Assembly (NCBI GenBank): GCA_030627585.1
Contig: DAOURU010000078.1
Span: 1 to 5,911, forward strand
Direction of reading: 5' to 3'
DNA from: Bacillota bacterium
GTDB taxonomy: Bacteria; Bacillota; DSM-12270; Thermacetogeniales; Thermacetogeniaceae
DNA: 5,911 bases
Under the pieces are notes generated by a model. That model had not been told where the DNA came from, did no database searches, and was given only the letters and a program-made list of their open reading frames with translations. Made by a program: the position numbers and the translations under genes. Below are positions 5,233 to 5,911 of the stretch, piece after piece (positions within the stretch are counted from its first letter, which is position 1; each line of letters begins with the position of its first letter).

Positions 5233-5911
5233 CTAAATAATCGTCTCTTCCGTCACTCCGGCCTCACTAAAAGTAGCCATTTCACGCAGAATCCTTAAAG
5301 CCGCCTCAATCAACGGAAAAGCAAGTGCAGCCCCTGTTCCTTCACCCAAACGCATTCGCATCTGAAGCATAGGCTTGATCCCCAACCATGTAAGCATTAC
5401 CTGATGGCCTGGCTCCTCGGAAAGATGCGAAGCAATCATATAATCAACTGCAAGAGGCGCAAGGGAGCGGGCAACCATGGCAGCCGCCCCGGAAATAAAA
5501 CCGTCTATCACTACTGGTACCCGGGCCGCGGCCGCCCCCAGAATCACCCCGGCCAGTCCCCCGACTTCAAACCCTCCGACCTTTGCCAAGATATCAAGAC
5601 CGTCGCGGGGATCGGGGTCGTTTACTTTCAAAGCCTGTTCTACTGCCTTAATTTTACGCTGTACCCCAGGGTTATCGAGCCCTGTTCCTCTTCCGGCAAT
5701 TAACTTGACAGGTAAGCCTGTAAAGGCGGCTAAAATCGCGGTGCTGGGAGTTGTGTTGCCGATTCCCATATCTCCTGTGGCAAGCAGCTCCGTTCCTTGC
5801 GCAATTTCTTGAGCGGCAATCTCAATTCCCGCTTCCACGGCAGCCCTGGCTTCGTCACGCGTCATGGCAGGGCCGCGCACAAAATTTTTTGTACCTGGCC
5901 CCATTTTGCGG
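5233..5911 (-). CDS. cobT: Nicotinate-nucleotide-dimethylbenzimidazole phosphoribosyltransferase, C-terminal two-thirds (runs off the right edge)
   Basis: Cytoplasmic enzyme that transfers phosphoribose from nicotinate mononucleotide to 5,6-dimethylbenzimidazole, giving alpha-ribazole phosphate for the lower ligand of cobalamin. About 225 codons are visible and the frame is open to the window edge. The ATG at 5902-5904 is therefore internal, and about 125-130 N-terminal residues should lie outside. Counting from that methionine, the motifs are GPGTKNFVRGPAMT (2-15), GDMGIGNTT (44-52), AGRGTGLDNPG (70-80), VGGFEVGGLAG (109-119), VVIDGFISGAAA (131-142) and RMRLGEGTGAALA (183-195). E188 corresponds by motif and distance from the C-terminus to the catalytic Glu317 of Salmonella CobT. 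The stop is TAG at 5233-5235. Upstream cob genes are expected beyond the edge but cannot be seen. The neighbouring CDF gene has its own promoter. Confidence 0.96.
   Translation of the reverse strand, partial: RKMGPGTKNFVRGPAMTRDEARAAVEAGIEIAAQEIAQGTELLATGDMGIGNTTPSTAILAAFTGLPVKLIAGRGTGLDNPGVQRKIKAVEQALKVNDPDPRDGLDILAKVGGFEVGGLAGVILGAAAARVPVVIDGFISGAAAMVARSLAPLAVDYMIASHLSEEPGHQVMLTWLGIKPMLQMRMRLGEGTGAALAFPLIEAALRILREMATFSEAGVTEETII

Noticed and set aside
5200..5234. AGAAAATTTTCT palindrome and a second AAAATTTTC nearby as a cobT terminator
   Set aside because: These are A/T-only palindromes without a G/C stem or T-run. The hairpin at 5052-5084 is a better candidate.
5404..5812. Two plus-strand frames opposite cobT
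   Set aside because: Both are antisense shadows of a GC-rich, highly conserved enzyme. Their Ala/Pro-rich or basic translations are typical of shadows.

Overview
This window is an ordinary, densely packed stretch of bacterial chromosome in which every supported gene lies on the minus strand. Read in the direction of transcription, from the right edge to the left, the order is: the 3' two-thirds of cobT (cobalamin lower-ligand activation), a 227-base gap with a promoter and a string of hairpins, a cation diffusion facilitator (CDF) transporter, a small two-helix LapA-domain membrane protein, a full-length bifunctional (p)ppGpp synthetase/hydrolase (Rel), D-aminoacyl-tRNA deacylase (dtd), a glyoxalase-II-like metallo-beta-lactamase-fold hydrolase, and the first 70 codons of histidyl-tRNA synthetase (hisS), which runs off the left edge.

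The likely host is a low-to-middle GC Gram-positive anaerobe of the Clostridia, of the Desulfotomaculum/Pelotomaculum/Moorella kind. This rests on strong GGAGG-type ribosome binding sites, one long RelA/SpoT-type Rel instead of a RelA plus SpoT pair, the Rel-dtd-MBL hydrolase-hisS order that I recall from such genomes, and cobalamin synthesis. The genus is inference and cannot be settled from this window.

Layout: 5233-5911 is cobT (partial). 5006-5232 is non-coding, with an extended -10 promoter and a leader of about 150 nt predicted to fold into several stem-loops before the CDF gene. 3726-5005 is the CDF-lapA pair, probably one transcript. A good sigma-A-type promoter sits at 3688-3717, just after lapA, and appears to start the rel-dtd-MBL-hisS unit (1-3626). 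Rel and dtd are tightly spaced, with the dtd ribosome binding site touching the rel stop codon. The dtd-MBL gap holds a pure A/T direct repeat. The MBL-hisS gap of 121 bases holds only unconvincing mini-ORFs.

Functionally, the left half is a translation-quality and stringent-response module: Rel makes and degrades (p)ppGpp, DTD removes D-amino acids from tRNA, and HisRS charges tRNA-His. The right half deals with metal and cobalamin: a divalent-cation exporter beside a B12 biosynthesis gene. I found no mobile element, CRISPR array, tRNA, rRNA or defence system. The points most worth a second look are the structured leader in front of the CDF gene and the cysteine-rich tail of that transporter.
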